Assembly (NCBI GenBank): GCA_016464825.1
Contig: JAEKNQ010000008.1
Span: forward strand, 1 to 43,520
Reading direction: 5' to 3'
Source: Candidatus Dormiibacter inghamiae
Lineage (GTDB): Bacteria; Chloroflexota; Dormibacteria; Dormibacterales; Dormibacteraceae
DNA: 43,520 nucleotides
The translations under genes were made by a program, and so were the position numbers. This document shows, one piece after another, positions 42,904-43,520 of this stretch; position 1 is the first letter of the stretch, and every line of letters begins with the position of its first letter. The notes under the pieces were generated by a model that worked only from the letters and a program-made list of their open reading frames with translations, was not told the origin of the DNA and made no database searches.

Positions 42904-43042
42904 GTACAGCAATTGGGGCGCAAGACGGCGTCGCAAGGGGGCATTCAGCGGCACTCGTTGAATACGAAATGGCTATGCCGAAGGGGGCTGGGCCGACCTC
43001 CGGACCGCAAGGCAGGGGGTTCGATTCCCTCCGGGCGCACTA
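42904..43042 (+). repeat. 139-bp repeat 3, ending in a tRNA-Arg(CCG) 3' half (attachment-site remnant)
   Basis: Same 139-bp length as repeats 1 and 2. Starts GTACAGCAATTGG and ends with anticodon loop CTCCGGA, CCGCAAGGCA, T-arm GGGGGTTCGATTCCCTC and CGGGCGCACTA; the terminal CCA is changed to CTA at 43040-43042. The sequence beyond differs from that after repeats 1 and 2 because an IS481-like element begins within about ten bases, probably having removed or displaced the original flank. Confidence 0.75.
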
Positions 43043-43520
43043 TTTGTCCTGTCTCACGCCATACCGGAGATCTGTCTCACGTCATCGTGGACAAATTTAG
43101 GGCTGCCGAGGGGCTGATAGATCCGGTTGGGGTCGAGAGTCAGCTGGCGGATGAGCGAGCCGTCTTCGGCGAGCACCCTGACCTCGGCATTGGCGACCAG
43201 TAGCCGCACCCGCTGGGGGGCGTAAGCGCGGCCGACGGCGACGTGGCGGAGCCGGCTCATGTAGCGGAGGGTGACGCGGCCACCGCTGTCAATGCGGTCC
43301 TTGCGGACTCGGTAATGGATAGCCGGAGCGGAAGTTTTGGGTGCCGCCTTGAGGCGGGCGTTGAAGGCAACCAAGGGGATCCGGCCGTCGAGTGCGCGAT
43401 GCGGGCGCTGCTGGTTGTAGTAGGTGCGAAAGCTGTCGAGCTGGAGCTGGAGTAGGCCGACCGAGGTCGCTGGCGGTTGTTTGGCGAGGAACCTTTTGAG
43501 GGACTGGTGAAAGCGCTCGA
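43043..43520 (-). mobile_element. IS481-like insertion sequence, 3' part, runs off the window
   Basis: The transposase reading frame enters at 43518 and stops at TGA 43054-43056. The element end lies just past the stop, near 43043-43050; TGTCTCACG appears at 43050 and again at about 43073, which may be terminal and subterminal transposase sites. The boundary is inferred because the other end is not in the window. Confidence 0.6.
43054..43520 (-). CDS. IS481-family transposase, C-terminal part (window edge)
   Basis: 155 residues visible. ERFHQSLKRFLAKQP carries the final catalytic Glu region of the integrase core, followed by LDSFRTYYNQQRPHRALDGR and a C-terminal beta-rich domain (HVAVGRAYAPQRVRLLVANA, EVRVLAEDGSLIRQLTLDPN) typical of IS481-family proteins that bind IS ends. 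The frame is intact to its stop. The N-terminal helix-turn-helix and DD residues would lie beyond 43520, so full integrity is unknown. Confidence 0.82.
   Translation of the reverse strand, partial: ERFHQSLKRFLAKQPPATSVGLLQLQLDSFRTYYNQQRPHRALDGRIPLVAFNARLKAAPKTSAPAIHYRVRKDRIDSGGRVTLRYMSRLRHVAVGRAYAPQRVRLLVANAEVRVLAEDGSLIRQLTLDPNRIYQPLGSPKFVHDDVRQISGMA

Noticed and set aside
1..43520. CRISPR array, rRNA genes, complete tRNA genes or a replication origin.
   Set aside because: No regularly spaced repeats of CRISPR type, no rRNA-like sequence, no intact canonical cloverleaf and no DnaA-box cluster were found on reading the window.

Overview
The window is high-GC, gene-dense soil-type bacterial DNA. 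Frequent GTG/TTG starts, several luciferase-like (LLM, probably F420-linked) oxidoreductases, GAF-PucR regulators, actinobacterial-style tRNA 3' ends with encoded CCA, and relics of a propane-monooxygenase-type accessory cluster suggest an actinobacterium or a related terrabacterium (Chloroflexota/Dormibacterota). This placement is inferred; no rRNA or other marker gene is present.

Layout. (1) 1-1.24 kb: a graveyard of three unrelated transposase remnants. (2) 1.4-17 kb: a decaying catabolic island with acetamidase/formamidase, a fused and frameshifted SDR/E1-beta pseudogene, an M20 peptidase, a cupin, a DUF6282-like amidohydrolase, one intact and one wrecked LLM paralogue, an aldo/keto reductase, a NitT/TauT-type ABC importer, a second LLM enzyme, a dihydroorotase/allantoinase-like amidohydrolase and a GAF-PucR regulator. 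Together they suggest uptake and ring or amide opening of an N-containing organic compound. (3) 17-18.6 kb: broken genes and an IS256-like end. (4) 18.6-30.4 kb: a second GAF-PucR regulator, then a compact ten-gene operon: a complete Dpp-type importer with three divergent M24 metallopeptidases and a RidA protein. (5) 30.5-43.0 kb: an accessory zone punctuated by three ungapped 139-bp repeats. Each repeat ends in the 3' half of a tRNA-Arg(CCG) gene, from anticodon loop to CCA, which is the signature of integrase attachment sites. Between repeats 1 and 2 lie a nucleotidyltransferase/wHTH pair with tandem operators, an IS256 relic, a MarR/VOC pair, a truncated tyrosine integrase and another VOC gene. 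Between repeats 2 and 3 lie an ATPase-nuclease (DUF234), remnants of three metabolic genes, an alcohol dehydrogenase/amidohydrolase/DUF59 trio typical of propane monooxygenase clusters, an AbiEi-like ORF overlapping a possible class II tRNA-like RNA, and a CopG/DUF433-like plus DUF5615 toxin-antitoxin pair with a perfect palindromic operator. An IS481-like element abuts repeat 3 and runs off the window.

The best candidates for something new are the tandem tRNA-Arg attachment array with its cargo, the tRNA-like element tied to the AbiEi ORF, and the peptidase/RidA/importer operon. No CRISPR array, complete tRNA gene or replication origin was seen.
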